The notes under the pieces are model-generated. The model was not told the DNA's origin and did not search any database. It worked only from the letters and a program-made list of their open reading frames with translations. Positions 46,402-54,236 of a stretch of DNA of 64,000 nucleotides are shown here, piece after piece. The DNA comes from Methylibium sp. Lineage in GTDB: Bacteria; Pseudomonadota; Gammaproteobacteria; Burkholderiales; Burkholderiaceae_C. The translations under genes and the position numbers were made by a program. The stretch spans positions 1 to 64,000 of the forward strand of contig NZ_JACDCW010000004.1 in NCBI RefSeq assembly GCF_013817345.1, written 5' to 3'. Numbering within the stretch: position 1 is the stretch's first letter; each line of letters starts with the position of its first letter.

Positions 46402-46884
46402 ATGAGCGACTCCCCCTTACCTGAAGAATCCGGCGCACGCTGGATGCACGATGGCGTGCGCGTGATCGCGGCCGGTCAGCTTGATGCCAACACGGCACAG
46501 ACGCCCGGCATGGACCGCAAGGCGGCGATCAATTTCGCGCGCGTCGGGGCGCAGAAGTTGTGGGCCGGAACCGTGCACATCCATCCGGATGCGAAGACCG
46601 GCGCGCACCACCACGGGCCGCTGGAGAGCGTGATCTTCGTGGTCAAAGGCCGCGCACGCATGCGCTGGGGCGAGCAGCTCGAGTTCACCGCCGAAGCCGG
46701 ACCGGGCGACTTCATCTACGTGCCGCCCTTCGTGCCGCACCAGGAGATCAACGCCAGCGCCGACGAGACGCTCGAATGCGTGCTGGTCAGAAGCGATGGC
46801 GAAGCGGTGGCGGTCAACCTCGACATCGAACCCGTGGAAAAGCCGCAGACGGTGTTGTGGATCGACCCGATTCACCGTGGCTGA
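46402..46884 (+). CDS. Cupin-domain protein
   Basis: A 160-residue single cupin. The metal-binding motif 1 is HPDAKTGAHHHGPLESVIFV and motif 2 includes GDFIYVPPFVPHQEINAS. Catalytic or sensory role unknown. GAGGAAA serves as RBS. The following S4-domain gene starts at a GTG overlapping its stop, so the two are coupled. Confidence 0.85.
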   Translation: MSDSPLPEESGARWMHDGVRVIAAGQLDANTAQTPGMDRKAAINFARVGAQKLWAGTVHIHPDAKTGAHHHGPLESVIFVVKGRARMRWGEQLEFTAEAGPGDFIYVPPFVPHQEINASADETLECVLVRSDGEAVAVNLDIEPVEKPQTVLWIDPIHRG

Positions 46885-47191
46885 GCCGGATGCGGGCCGG
46901 AACGAGGTGCCGCGCGTGAGCACACGCCTGCAACAGATCGACTTTGCACTGCGGGGCGAGTTCATCACCCTCGACGCGTTGCTCAAGGCCACCGGGCTGG
47001 CCGGCAGCGGCGGTGCAGCCAAGGCGTTGATCGCCTCGGGTCGCGTGCAGGTCGACGGCCAGGACGAACTGCGCAAGACCGCCAAGCTGCGCGCCGGCCA
47101 GGTCGTCGCCGTTCAAGGCGCGCGAGTGCGAGTGTTGAGCGAGGCGTCACCGGCGAGCGAGTCACCCGAACGTCAGCAATCACCACCCTGA
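46877..47191 (+). CDS. YbcJ-like S4-domain RNA-binding protein
   Basis: A 104-residue protein with one S4 RNA-binding motif (EFITLDALLKATGLAGSGGA, AKALIASGRVQVDGQDELRK, LRAGQVVAVQGARVRVL), like Escherichia coli YbcJ. A structural RNA, perhaps rRNA or tRNA, is the likely partner; no enzyme domain is present. The GTG at 46877 overlaps the cupin stop; an alternative GTG at 46916 gives the more usual short N-terminus (VSTRLQQIDFALRGEF). Confidence 0.82.
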   Translation: MAEPDAGRNEVPRVSTRLQQIDFALRGEFITLDALLKATGLAGSGGAAKALIASGRVQVDGQDELRKTAKLRAGQVVAVQGARVRVLSEASPASESPERQQSPP

Positions 47192-47253
47192 CATGCGGCG
47201 GTCATCAACGCTGCACTACCGTGCGGAGCTGTCTGCACTGGCGAAGAACTCCT

Positions 47254-48447
47254 ATGAAAACGCTTGCGCTGCTGTTCGCCGGTTTCGCCCTCGTCGCGGG
47301 CACGGCCCGCTCGCCGGCCGAGGGGCGAGGTTCGACAGGGAAGACCGCACCGACGGCAGCACCGCTGGTCATCAGCCACCGCGGCGCGAGCGGCTATATG
47401 CCGGAACACACGCTGGCCGCGTACTGGATGGCGATCGAGCAGGGCGCTGATTACATCGAGCCCGACCTGGTCAGCACCAAGGACGGCGTGCTGGTCGCGC
47501 GCCACGAGAACGCGATCGCCATCCTCAATGCGGACGGCAGCCTGCGAGAGGCCACCACGAACGTTGCCGAGCGCCCCGAATTCGCGGACCGCAAGTCGAC
47601 GAAGCGCATCGACGGTGACAGCATCACCGGGTGGTTCACCGAGGACTTCACCTTGGCCGAACTCAAGACCTTGCGCGCCCGCGAACGCCTGCCCGCGCTG
47701 CGCGCGGCCAACACGCGTTTCGACGACATGTTCGAGGTGCCGACCTTCGAGGAAGTGCTCCTCCTCGTCGCCCGGACCAACGAGCGCCGACGCGCCGAGG
47801 CGACATCGGGGCGCGGCAAGAGCAAGGGCTTCACACCGGTCGGCATCTATCCCGAAACAAAGCACCCCAGTTACTTCGAGGGCATCGGCCTGGCGCTCGA
47901 GGAGCCGCTGGTGCGCTCGCTTGAACGCTACGGCTACCGCCGTGCCGATGCGCCGGTGTTCGTGCAGTCCTTCGAGACCGCGAACCTGAGAAAACTCGCG
48001 CGCATGACACGCGTGCCGCTCGTGCAATTGCTGTCCAACGGCGGCAAGCCCTGGGATTTCGTGCTGAGCGGCGATCCGCGCGGCTACCTCGACCTCGTGA
48101 CACCCGCCGGTCTGACCGAGATCGCGCGGTATGCGCATGGCATCGGTCCATCCACGCCGATGATCATTCCGCTGGTGGGCGGCCGGCTCGGCACGCCGAC
48201 CTCGCTGATCGCCGATGCGCATGCCGCCGGCCTGCTGGTGCACGGCCATACCTTCCGCGCCGAAAACGCCTTCTTGCCGGACGAGTTCAATGCCGGCAGC
48301 GACCCCGCCGCGCTCGGCGACCTGGCCGGTCAGCTGCGTGCCTTTCTGCAACTCGGCATGGACGGCTTCTTCACCGACCATCCCTTCCTCGGCAAGCAGG
48401 CGCGCGACGCCTTCGTCATGCAGCCTCGAGGAGGCACACGGCCGTAG
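47254..48447 (+). CDS. glpQ: Periplasmic glycerophosphodiester phosphodiesterase
   Basis: A 397-residue GDPD-family enzyme that hydrolyses deacylated phospholipids to glycerol 3-phosphate and alcohol. A signal peptide (about 1-20) precedes ISHRGASGYMPEHTLAAYWM (catalytic His and metal Glu), EPDLVSTKDGVLVARHE (second His), and VGIYPETKHP. The C-terminal VHGHTFRAENAFLP and GMDGFFTDHP complete the barrel. It resembles GlpQ rather than cytosolic UgpQ. The start at 47254 begins the signal peptide; an upstream ATG is not needed. Confidence 0.93.
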   Translation: MKTLALLFAGFALVAGTARSPAEGRGSTGKTAPTAAPLVISHRGASGYMPEHTLAAYWMAIEQGADYIEPDLVSTKDGVLVARHENAIAILNADGSLREATTNVAERPEFADRKSTKRIDGDSITGWFTEDFTLAELKTLRARERLPALRAANTRFDDMFEVPTFEEVLLLVARTNERRRAEATSGRGKSKGFTPVGIYPETKHPSYFEGIGLALEEPLVRSLERYGYRRADAPVFVQSFETANLRKLARMTRVPLVQLLSNGGKPWDFVLSGDPRGYLDLVTPAGLTEIARYAHGIGPSTPMIIPLVGGRLGTPTSLIADAHAAGLLVHGHTFRAENAFLPDEFNAGSDPAALGDLAGQLRAFLQLGMDGFFTDHPFLGKQARDAFVMQPRGGTRP

Positions 48448-48549
48448 AGAGCGCAGAGCGGTGCACAGTCCACTGTGCATATACAAGCACAAGCGGCGAG
48501 CGTGGCGTCGCGTTCCAAGCGGGCCACGCCGATGCGCAGCGTGTGTGCT

Positions 48550-49305
48550 TCAGGCGCCGCGCACGTCGGCCACCGGCTCGCGGCCGAAGTCGCTGCCTTG
48601 CAGGCAGCGCAGGACCTTGGCGGCCGCCTCGGCCGGCGTGTCGAGCCGGCCCTGCGACTTGAGTTCGACGAAGCGATCGCGATCCGGAAAGCCGGCCGGA
48701 TCGCTCTCGCGCAATTGAGTCTGCATGTCGGTGTCGACCACGCCGGGCGCCAGTGACACCACCTTGACGCCGCGCGCTTGGCCTGCAGCATCGAGGGCGA
48801 TCACGCGCGAGGCGTGGTCGAGGCCGGCCTTTACCGCGCAATACGCCGCCTGGCCGGCCATCGCGTAGCGGCCCAGGCCAGAGGAGATGTTGAGCAGCCG
48901 GCGCTCGGCACGCCAGTTCTGTGTGCCGCGCAGGAAGGCCGCGGTCAGAAGCAATGGTGCCTCGAGTCCGACGCGCAGTGCACGCGACAGGTCCTCGGGG
49001 TCGCTCGCCTCCAGCGGGCCGGCGCGAGCCAGCGCGGCGGCGTTGTTGATCAAGGTTGCCGTGGCGAAGCGCTGGGCATCGAACGCGCCGAGCCATGCGT
49101 CGAGGGCCGCCGCCGCGAGCGGCTCGGCCAGGTCGACAGACCATTGCTCGCACGAAGCGCCGGCAGCACTTGCCAGTTCGGCCAGCCGCGGATGCTCACG
49201 GCGCGAGAGTGCAAGCAGGGTCACGCCGGGCGCGAGCAGTTGCTCGGCCAGGGCCGCGCCCAGGCCGCGCGAGGCGCCGGTGAGGATGCAGAGGGTCTCG
49301 TTCAT
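48550..49305 (-). CDS. SDR-family oxidoreductase
   Basis: A 251-residue short-chain dehydrogenase/reductase. NADP-binding TGASRGLGAALAEQLL is at residues 9-24, NNAA follows, and the catalytic Ser-Tyr-Lys are in NISSGLGRYAMAGQAAYCAVK. The C-terminus (VSLAPGVVDTDMQTQLR) resembles sepiapterin reductase/benzil reductase-like SDRs. The substrate is unknown. It is 26 bases downstream of the MFS gene in the same direction. Confidence 0.88.
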   Translation of the reverse strand: MNETLCILTGASRGLGAALAEQLLAPGVTLLALSRREHPRLAELASAAGASCEQWSVDLAEPLAAAALDAWLGAFDAQRFATATLINNAAALARAGPLEASDPEDLSRALRVGLEAPLLLTAAFLRGTQNWRAERRLLNISSGLGRYAMAGQAAYCAVKAGLDHASRVIALDAAGQARGVKVVSLAPGVVDTDMQTQLRESDPAGFPDRDRFVELKSQGRLDTPAEAAAKVLRCLQGSDFGREPVADVRGA

Positions 49306-49331
49306 CGCAGGCCTTTCTTCGGTGGTTTTCT

Positions 49332-50573
49332 TCAGGGGGGCTCGGCGCGCAGCCGCTCGCGCCGCGCGAGATCGGGGAAGAGTTTCATCCACGTACCGGC
49401 GATCAGCAGCGTGCCCACGCCGCCCAGCACCACCGAGCCGACCGGCCCGAGCAGCGCCGCCGTGGCGCCCGACTCGAACTCGCCGAGCTGGTTGCTCGCG
49501 CCGATGAAGATCGAGTTGACCGCGCTGACCCGTCCGCGCATGGCGTTGGGCGTTTCCAGTTGCACCAGCGATTGGCGGATCACCACGCTGACCATGTCGG
49601 CCGCGCCCGCCACCGCTAGCGCCGCCATCGAGAGCCAGAACAAGGTCGACAAGCCGAAGACCAGCATCGACACGCCGTACACGGCGACGGCAGCGAACAT
49701 GCGCCGGCCGACGCGGCGCTGGAACGGCCACAGCGAAAGCGCCACCGACATCGCCAGCGCGCCGGCCGCCGGCGCACCGCGGAGCAGGCCCAGGCCCCAG
49801 GGACCGACGTGCAGGACGTCCTTCGCGAACATTGGCAGGAGCGCCGTCGCGCCGCCGAGCAGCACCGCGAAGAGGTCGAGCGAGATCGCGCCCAGCACCA
49901 CCGGCCGGTGACGGATGAAGCGAAAGCCGGCCAGCACCGTCTCCAGGCTCATCGGCTCCCGGAGTGGCGCAATGTGCGTGTAGCGCACGCCGGCGAACAG
50001 CACGCTGGCGGCGGCGAAGAGCAGCATGCACACGCCGTAGGTCGCGCTGGCGCCGGCCACGAACAGGAAGCCGCCGATGGCCGGCCCGCCGATGACGGCC
50101 GCCTGCATGCCGGCCGAGTTGAAGGCCATCGCCCGCGGCAGCACCGCATCGGGCACGAGCAGCGGCAGCAAAGCCTGCTGCGCCGGCATCTGGAACGCCT
50201 TGGCGCAGCCGATCGCCACCGACAGTCCCAGCAGCAACTCGCGGCTGGCCCAGCCGCCCAGCGCGGCGGCGACCAGCAGCACGGACACCAGCGCCTGCGA
50301 CGCCATGGCAAGGCCCACGATGCGACGCCGGTCGAGCTGGTCGGCGGCATGGCCTGCAATCAGCACCAACGCCAGTGCCGGCGCGAACTGGAACAGCCCG
50401 ACCAAGCCCAGGTCCCAGGCGCTGCCCGTCAGCGTGTACATCTGCCAGCCGATGGCCACCATCAGCATCTGGTTGGCCATCGTCGCGGCCACGCGGCCGG
50501 CGAAAAAGCGCATGAGCGCGGGGTAGTGGCGCAGCGGCGTGGTGTCGTCGTCGGCGATCGTTTCTGCGTTCAT
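49332..50573 (-). CDS. MFS exporter (EntS-like, MFS_3)
   Basis: A 413-residue, twelve-helix major facilitator. It shows FFAGRVAATMANQMLMVAIG, AGHAADQLDRRRIVGLAMAS (loop 2-3 signature) and NAMRGRVSAVNSIFIGASNQ, features of the EntS/MFS_3 group that exports siderophores or small organics. Substrate unknown. Followed by an SDR gene in the same direction. Confidence 0.88.
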   Translation of the reverse strand: MNAETIADDDTTPLRHYPALMRFFAGRVAATMANQMLMVAIGWQMYTLTGSAWDLGLVGLFQFAPALALVLIAGHAADQLDRRRIVGLAMASQALVSVLLVAAALGGWASRELLLGLSVAIGCAKAFQMPAQQALLPLLVPDAVLPRAMAFNSAGMQAAVIGGPAIGGFLFVAGASATYGVCMLLFAAASVLFAGVRYTHIAPLREPMSLETVLAGFRFIRHRPVVLGAISLDLFAVLLGGATALLPMFAKDVLHVGPWGLGLLRGAPAAGALAMSVALSLWPFQRRVGRRMFAAVAVYGVSMLVFGLSTLFWLSMAALAVAGAADMVSVVIRQSLVQLETPNAMRGRVSAVNSIFIGASNQLGEFESGATAALLGPVGSVVLGGVGTLLIAGTWMKLFPDLARRERLRAEPP

Positions 50574-50729
50574 GGAAGGGCCGGCGCTGGGTTGGCGCTG
50601 ACCTTAGCGCAACACCGGGCGGGCGCAGTGGGACGCCCCTTCCCACGCATTCGCAGCACGGAAGCCTCGCCGCCAACGACATGCCGGGCATCGTGTGCCA
50701 TCGCCAAGCACGCGCTTAATATTGCCGCC

Positions 50730-50999
50730 ATGCCCCGCGTCGAGTTCACGCCGCAGCTCAAGCGATTCACCGAAACACCGCGCATCGATGTGCCGGCCGC
50801 GACCTTGCGCGAGGCGCTCGACGCCGCCTTCGAGCGCAACCCGCGTCTGCGCGGCTACGTGCTCGACGATCAGGGTCATGTGCGCGCCAACGTCGTCATC
50901 TACATCGACGGGCAGGCCAGCCGGGACCGGCTGGCGCAGGGCGATCCGCTGCGGCCCGACAGCAGCGTCTATGTGCTACAGGCGCTGTCCGGGGGCTAG
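50730..50999 (+). CDS. MoaD/ThiS-like small protein
   Basis: An 89-residue beta-grasp protein ending in Gly-Gly (LQALSGG), as needed for adenylation and sulfur loading in MoaD/ThiS carriers. It contains FTETPRIDVPAATLREALDA, GYVLDDQGHVRANVVIYIDG and GDPLRPDSSVYVLQAL. No molybdopterin or thiamine gene is close; the next gene, 36 bases away, encodes an Asp-box protein. The pairing looks like a small two-gene unit found elsewhere with unassigned role. Confidence 0.85.
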   Translation: MPRVEFTPQLKRFTETPRIDVPAATLREALDAAFERNPRLRGYVLDDQGHVRANVVIYIDGQASRDRLAQGDPLRPDSSVYVLQALSGG

Positions 51000-51035
51000 A
51001 GTCGGATCGCTCGCTTTGCAACGGGGGAGGTTTGG

Positions 51036-52124
51036 ATGAGCACCAATGCCGTCAACGATCGCGCCTGGGTGGCCACGCGCAAGGGCTTGTTCGAGCTGAG
51101 CCGCCACGGCGCCGTCTGGCGCATCGAGCGCGTCAGTTTCCTCGGCGAGCCCGTCACGGCCGTGCTGCCGCCGGATGGGCAGGGCCGCATGCTGGCGGCG
51201 CTCAACCTGGGGCACTTCGGCGTCAAGGTGCATGCCTCGGCCGACAGCGGCGCGAGCTGGACGGAAGTGGCGGCGCCGGCCTATCCGCCGCAGCCCGAAG
51301 ACGCGGCCGGACCGGCCTGGAAAACCGTGCTGATCTGGGTGCTGGAGCAGGCGCACGGCACCGTCTGGGCCGGCACCTTGCCGGGCGGCCTGTTCCGCTC
51401 GGCCGACTTCGGCCGCTCCTGGCAACTGGTCGAGCCGCTGTGGCAGCAGCCGGGGCGGCTCGAGTGGTTCGGTGGCGGCTACGACGTGCCGGGCATCCAT
51501 TCGATCTGCCCGCATCCGCAGCGCGAGCGCGAGCTGCTGATCGGCGTGAGCTGCGGCGGCGTGTGGGTGACGCGCGACGACGGCGCGAGCTGGGCGCTGC
51601 AGGCGCGCGGCATGAGCGCGGCCTACATGCCGCCGGAGCGCGCTGCCGACGAGAACATTCAGGACGCGCACCGCATCGCGCGCTGCGACGGTAGCCCCGA
51701 CACGTTGTGGTGCCAGCATCACAACGGCATGTGGAGCAGCAGCGACAACGCCGCAAGCTGGCAGCCCATCACCGAAGTGCCGGTGTCGAGTTTCGGCTTC
51801 GCGGTCGCCGCGCACCCACGCGATCCGCTCACGGCCTGGTTCGCGCCGGCGCAGGCCGACGAGCGGCGCGTGCCTTCGGGCGGCGCGATGGTGGTCAACC
51901 GCACGCGCGATGGCGGCGCCAGCTTCGAGACCTTGCGCGAGGGCCTGCCGCAGCGCGATTGCTACGACCTGGTCTATCGCCACGGCCTGGCGGTGGCCGA
52001 CGATGGCGTCAACTTGCTGATGGGCAGCACCACCGGCAACCTCTGGTCGAGCAGCGATGCGGGCGAGCTCTGGCATTCGGTTTCCGCGACGCTGCCGCCG
52101 ATACACGCAGTGTGCTTCGGCTGA
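51036..52124 (+). CDS. Asp-box (BNR/sialidase-like) beta-propeller protein
   Basis: A 362-residue protein with six S/T-x-D-x-G-x-x-W boxes: SADSGASW, SADFGRSW, TRDDGASW, SSDNAASW, TRDGGASF and SSDAGELW, so a six-bladed propeller is likely. It has no signal peptide, and sialidase catalytic Arg/Tyr/Glu residues are not evident. It is therefore unlikely to be a sialidase. RBS GGGGGAGG is upstream of the ATG. Function unknown; it is paired with the MoaD/ThiS-like gene. Confidence 0.82.
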   Translation: MSTNAVNDRAWVATRKGLFELSRHGAVWRIERVSFLGEPVTAVLPPDGQGRMLAALNLGHFGVKVHASADSGASWTEVAAPAYPPQPEDAAGPAWKTVLIWVLEQAHGTVWAGTLPGGLFRSADFGRSWQLVEPLWQQPGRLEWFGGGYDVPGIHSICPHPQRERELLIGVSCGGVWVTRDDGASWALQARGMSAAYMPPERAADENIQDAHRIARCDGSPDTLWCQHHNGMWSSSDNAASWQPITEVPVSSFGFAVAAHPRDPLTAWFAPAQADERRVPSGGAMVVNRTRDGGASFETLREGLPQRDCYDLVYRHGLAVADDGVNLLMGSTTGNLWSSSDAGELWHSVSATLPPIHAVCFG

Positions 52125-52235
52125 GGCCTGCCGTCTGCGGCCACAGGCCACAGGCCAGAATCGTCCCTTCGGCCGATGCCGGGCGCCGGCCTGCCGCCCA
52201 CACTGGCCCTCCGGGTTTCAACGTCCAAGGCGCTC

Positions 52236-52390
52236 ATGCACATCCTCCTCGTCGATGACCACGCGCTGTTCCGCGAAGGCATGGAACTCGTGCTCAGCGC
52301 ATCGACCCCGGCATTCGCGCAAGCCACGCGGGCACGGTGGACGCGGGCGTTCGCCTGCTGCAGCAGGCGCCCTTGCCGCAACTCGTGCTG
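52236..52390 (+). pseudogene. Truncated, frameshifted response regulator
   Basis: The 5' end MHILLVDDHALFREGMELVL is a NarL/LuxR-type receiver start. After codon 22 it leaves frame; in another frame (from 52301) the expected continuation IDPGIRASHAGTVDAGVRLL QQAPLPQLVL is read, so one base is missing near 52300. The gene stops before the phospho-acceptor Asp, where it abuts a convergent gene remnant. No functional product is expected. Confidence 0.75.
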
Positions 52391-52575
52391 CCGAGGAACA
52401 CGACCGCCATCGCTGCGGCACAGGCCGCGTAGGACCCCCAGCCGACGCCCGGCACGATGAGTAGCCCGAGGATCCCGGTGGCGGCGATCGCCATCCGGGT
52501 GCCGACCTTCACCTGCTGCGCCAGCGTCCGAATGCGCTCGACCCGGCAGCGCTCCTCCGCCTGTGACTGGAGCAT
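52390..52575 (-). pseudogene. 5' remnant of a membrane sensor gene
   Basis: Sixty-two N-terminal codons remain: a charged helix (AEERCRVERIRTLAQQVKVG) and two hydrophobic stretches (MAIAATGILGLLIVPGVGW, SYAACAAAMAVVFLG). Then the frame runs into the antisense of the response-regulator remnant. It looks like the start of a histidine kinase or other membrane sensor, facing the regulator; both lost their 3' parts at 52390. Confidence 0.6.
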
Positions 52576-52756
52576 CGCGTGCCCTTTGTGTTTTTTGCAA
52601 CGGGCAGCTTACGCAAGTTCGGTGCGGCGGACCAGTCATTCCAACGGCGGAGCCGGCCTGCAGGCGCGGCGTGGGCGCGCGGCATCCCGCTGCGGTCGAG
52701 AAAGTCCAGCGTCCTCGGGGGCCGGCGGAAGGACTGCTTTTGCTGCGCCGATTGCT

Positions 52757-53467
52757 CTAGAACGGCACGGTCGACGCGAAGCGATGTGGCTCTTCCGTTG
52801 CCGGATGCGCCAGCTCCAGTTCGCTCGCGTGCAGCAGCAGCCGCGGAGCACGGCGCTGGATCTCCGGCGGCGCGTACAGCAAGTCGCCGAGGATGGGATG
52901 GCCGATGGCGCCGAGGTGCACGCGCAACTGGTGGCTACGGCCGGTCAGTGGTTCGAGCTCGAGGCGACTGCAGTCGCGCTCGGCTTGAACGGTCAGCACG
53001 CGCCAGCAGGTCAGCGAGGCTTTGCCGTGGACGTGATCGACTTGCTGGCGCGGGCGCCTTGGCCAGTCGGCCGCGAGCGGCAGATCGATGCGGCCGCTGG
53101 CTTGCACCGGGCAGCCGGCCACCACGGCCATGTAGCGCTTGCCCACCTCGCGCTGTTCGAAGGCGCGGGAGAGTCGGCGCTGCGCGTCGAGGCCGCGCGC
53201 GAACACCATGAGTCCTGAAGTCGCTTGATCGAGCCGGTGCACGATCAGCGCGTCGGCGAACGCGTCTTGCACACGCGCGGCCAGGCAGTCGCGCTTGGCC
53301 TCGCCGCGGCCGGGCACGGCCAGCAAGCCGGCGGGCTTGTCGATGATGAGCAGGTGCGCATCGGCGTAGACGACCTGCAGCTCGGTGCAGGGCGCCGGGG
53401 GCGGTGGAGCGAGGCCCGCGTTCGCATTCGCGATTTCGGGTTCGTTGCCGATCGATGCTGCATTCAC
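52757..53467 (-). CDS. RluA-family pseudouridine synthase
   Basis: A 236-residue enzyme isomerising uridine in rRNA or tRNA. The catalytic motif HRLDQATSGLMVFA holds the nucleophile Asp, with DAHLLIIDKPAGLLAVPG, PLTGRSHQLRVHLGAIGHPI and LGDLLY. There is no S4 domain, so it resembles the short RluA (23S U746/tRNA U32) form. An Ala/Pro-rich N-terminus of 30 residues precedes the core. The target base is not certain. Confidence 0.9.
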   Translation of the reverse strand: MNAASIGNEPEIANANAGLAPPPPAPCTELQVVYADAHLLIIDKPAGLLAVPGRGEAKRDCLAARVQDAFADALIVHRLDQATSGLMVFARGLDAQRRLSRAFEQREVGKRYMAVVAGCPVQASGRIDLPLAADWPRRPRQQVDHVHGKASLTCWRVLTVQAERDCSRLELEPLTGRSHQLRVHLGAIGHPILGDLLYAPPEIQRRAPRLLLHASELELAHPATEEPHRFASTVPF

Positions 53468-53474
53468 GTCGGGT

Positions 53475-54128
53475 TCACGCGGCCACGATGATCGGAAACT
53501 CGGCCCGCAAGCCGCCTTCGCCGGGAAGGAACGCCACCGTCAGCGCCGCTCGCTCGGCCTCGCCGTCCAGGCGACGCCAGAGGAAGTCGCGCGCATTTCG
53601 CGGCTCACCCTCCACGTAGACCTGCGTCGTCAGCAGTTCGCGCCGGCCGAGCCGGACCTTCACATGGATGTGCGGCGTGCGCCCGCTGTAGGGCGCCGGG
53701 CGCAAGGTGCGGAAACGGTACCGTCCCTGCGCGTCGACGCTCACGCGGCCGAAGCCCTGGAAGGTCAGGTCGGCTTTACCGCCGTCGGCCGGGTGGTGGT
53801 AGTGGCCGTTGTCGTCGCACTGCCAGATCTCGACCTGTGCGCCGCTCACCGGCCGGCCCCCGGCATCGCGCACGGTGCCGCTGAGCCAGGCCGGCTGGCC
53901 GCGGGTGTAGGCCTGCTTGCCGGTTCGCAGCAGATCGAAGTCGTTGTCCGTGGGCAAGGCGACCGGGTAGAACGGACCTTCGGTCTGTGCCGGCGTAAGG
54001 AGAAGCGGCGCGGGTTCTGCGGCCCGGGCGCGCAGCCAGAGCGTGGGCAGGGCGAGGGCCGCGGCGCCGGTCAAAGTGCTGCGCAGTAGGCGGCGGCGCG
54101 GGGCGGTAAACGGGGCGGTGTTCGGCAT
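53475..54128 (-). CDS. Secreted intradiol ring-cleavage dioxygenase
   Basis: A 217-residue protein with a twin-arginine-like signal (APRRRLLRSTLTGAAALALP) and an intradiol dioxygenase core: TEGPFYP (Tyr ligand), WQCDDNGHYHHP (Tyr ligand) and TPHIHVKV (two His ligands), with GYRF-type beta strands. It would cleave catechol-type rings between the hydroxyls with Fe(III). An extracytoplasmic location is unusual for catechol catabolism and suggests polyphenol or lignin-related substrates; this is inference. Start MPNTAPFTAPRRR at 54128; an upstream ATG at 54188 lies inside a REP-like palindrome and is rejected. Confidence 0.85.
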   Translation of the reverse strand: MPNTAPFTAPRRRLLRSTLTGAAALALPTLWLRARAAEPAPLLLTPAQTEGPFYPVALPTDNDFDLLRTGKQAYTRGQPAWLSGTVRDAGGRPVSGAQVEIWQCDDNGHYHHPADGGKADLTFQGFGRVSVDAQGRYRFRTLRPAPYSGRTPHIHVKVRLGRRELLTTQVYVEGEPRNARDFLWRRLDGEAERAALTVAFLPGEGGLRAEFPIIVAA

Positions 54129-54165
54129 GTGCTGAATCTCGTTCTGGCGCGCAAAGCGGGCCGCG

Positions 54166-54199
54166 CCCTCACCCCAACTCTCTCCCAAAGGGAGAGGGG
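54166..54199. repeat. REP-like palindromic element
   Basis: CCCTCACCCCAACTC followed by the palindrome CTCTCCC-AAA-GGGAGAG. This form (CCCTCACCCCAACCCTCTCCC..GGGAGAGGG) is a dispersed intergenic repeat in many GC-rich proteobacteria. One copy is seen, between the dioxygenase and the S9 peptidase genes. Confidence 0.65.
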
Positions 54200-54236
54200 G
54201 ACTATAAAAACTCGGCTCTCAGGAGCATCGAAAACG

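Noticed and set aside
52176-52460. A 94-codon plus frame that could be called a small intact gene.
   Set aside because: Only the first 22 codons after ATG 52236 match a response regulator; the remainder is the wrong frame and then antisense of another remnant.
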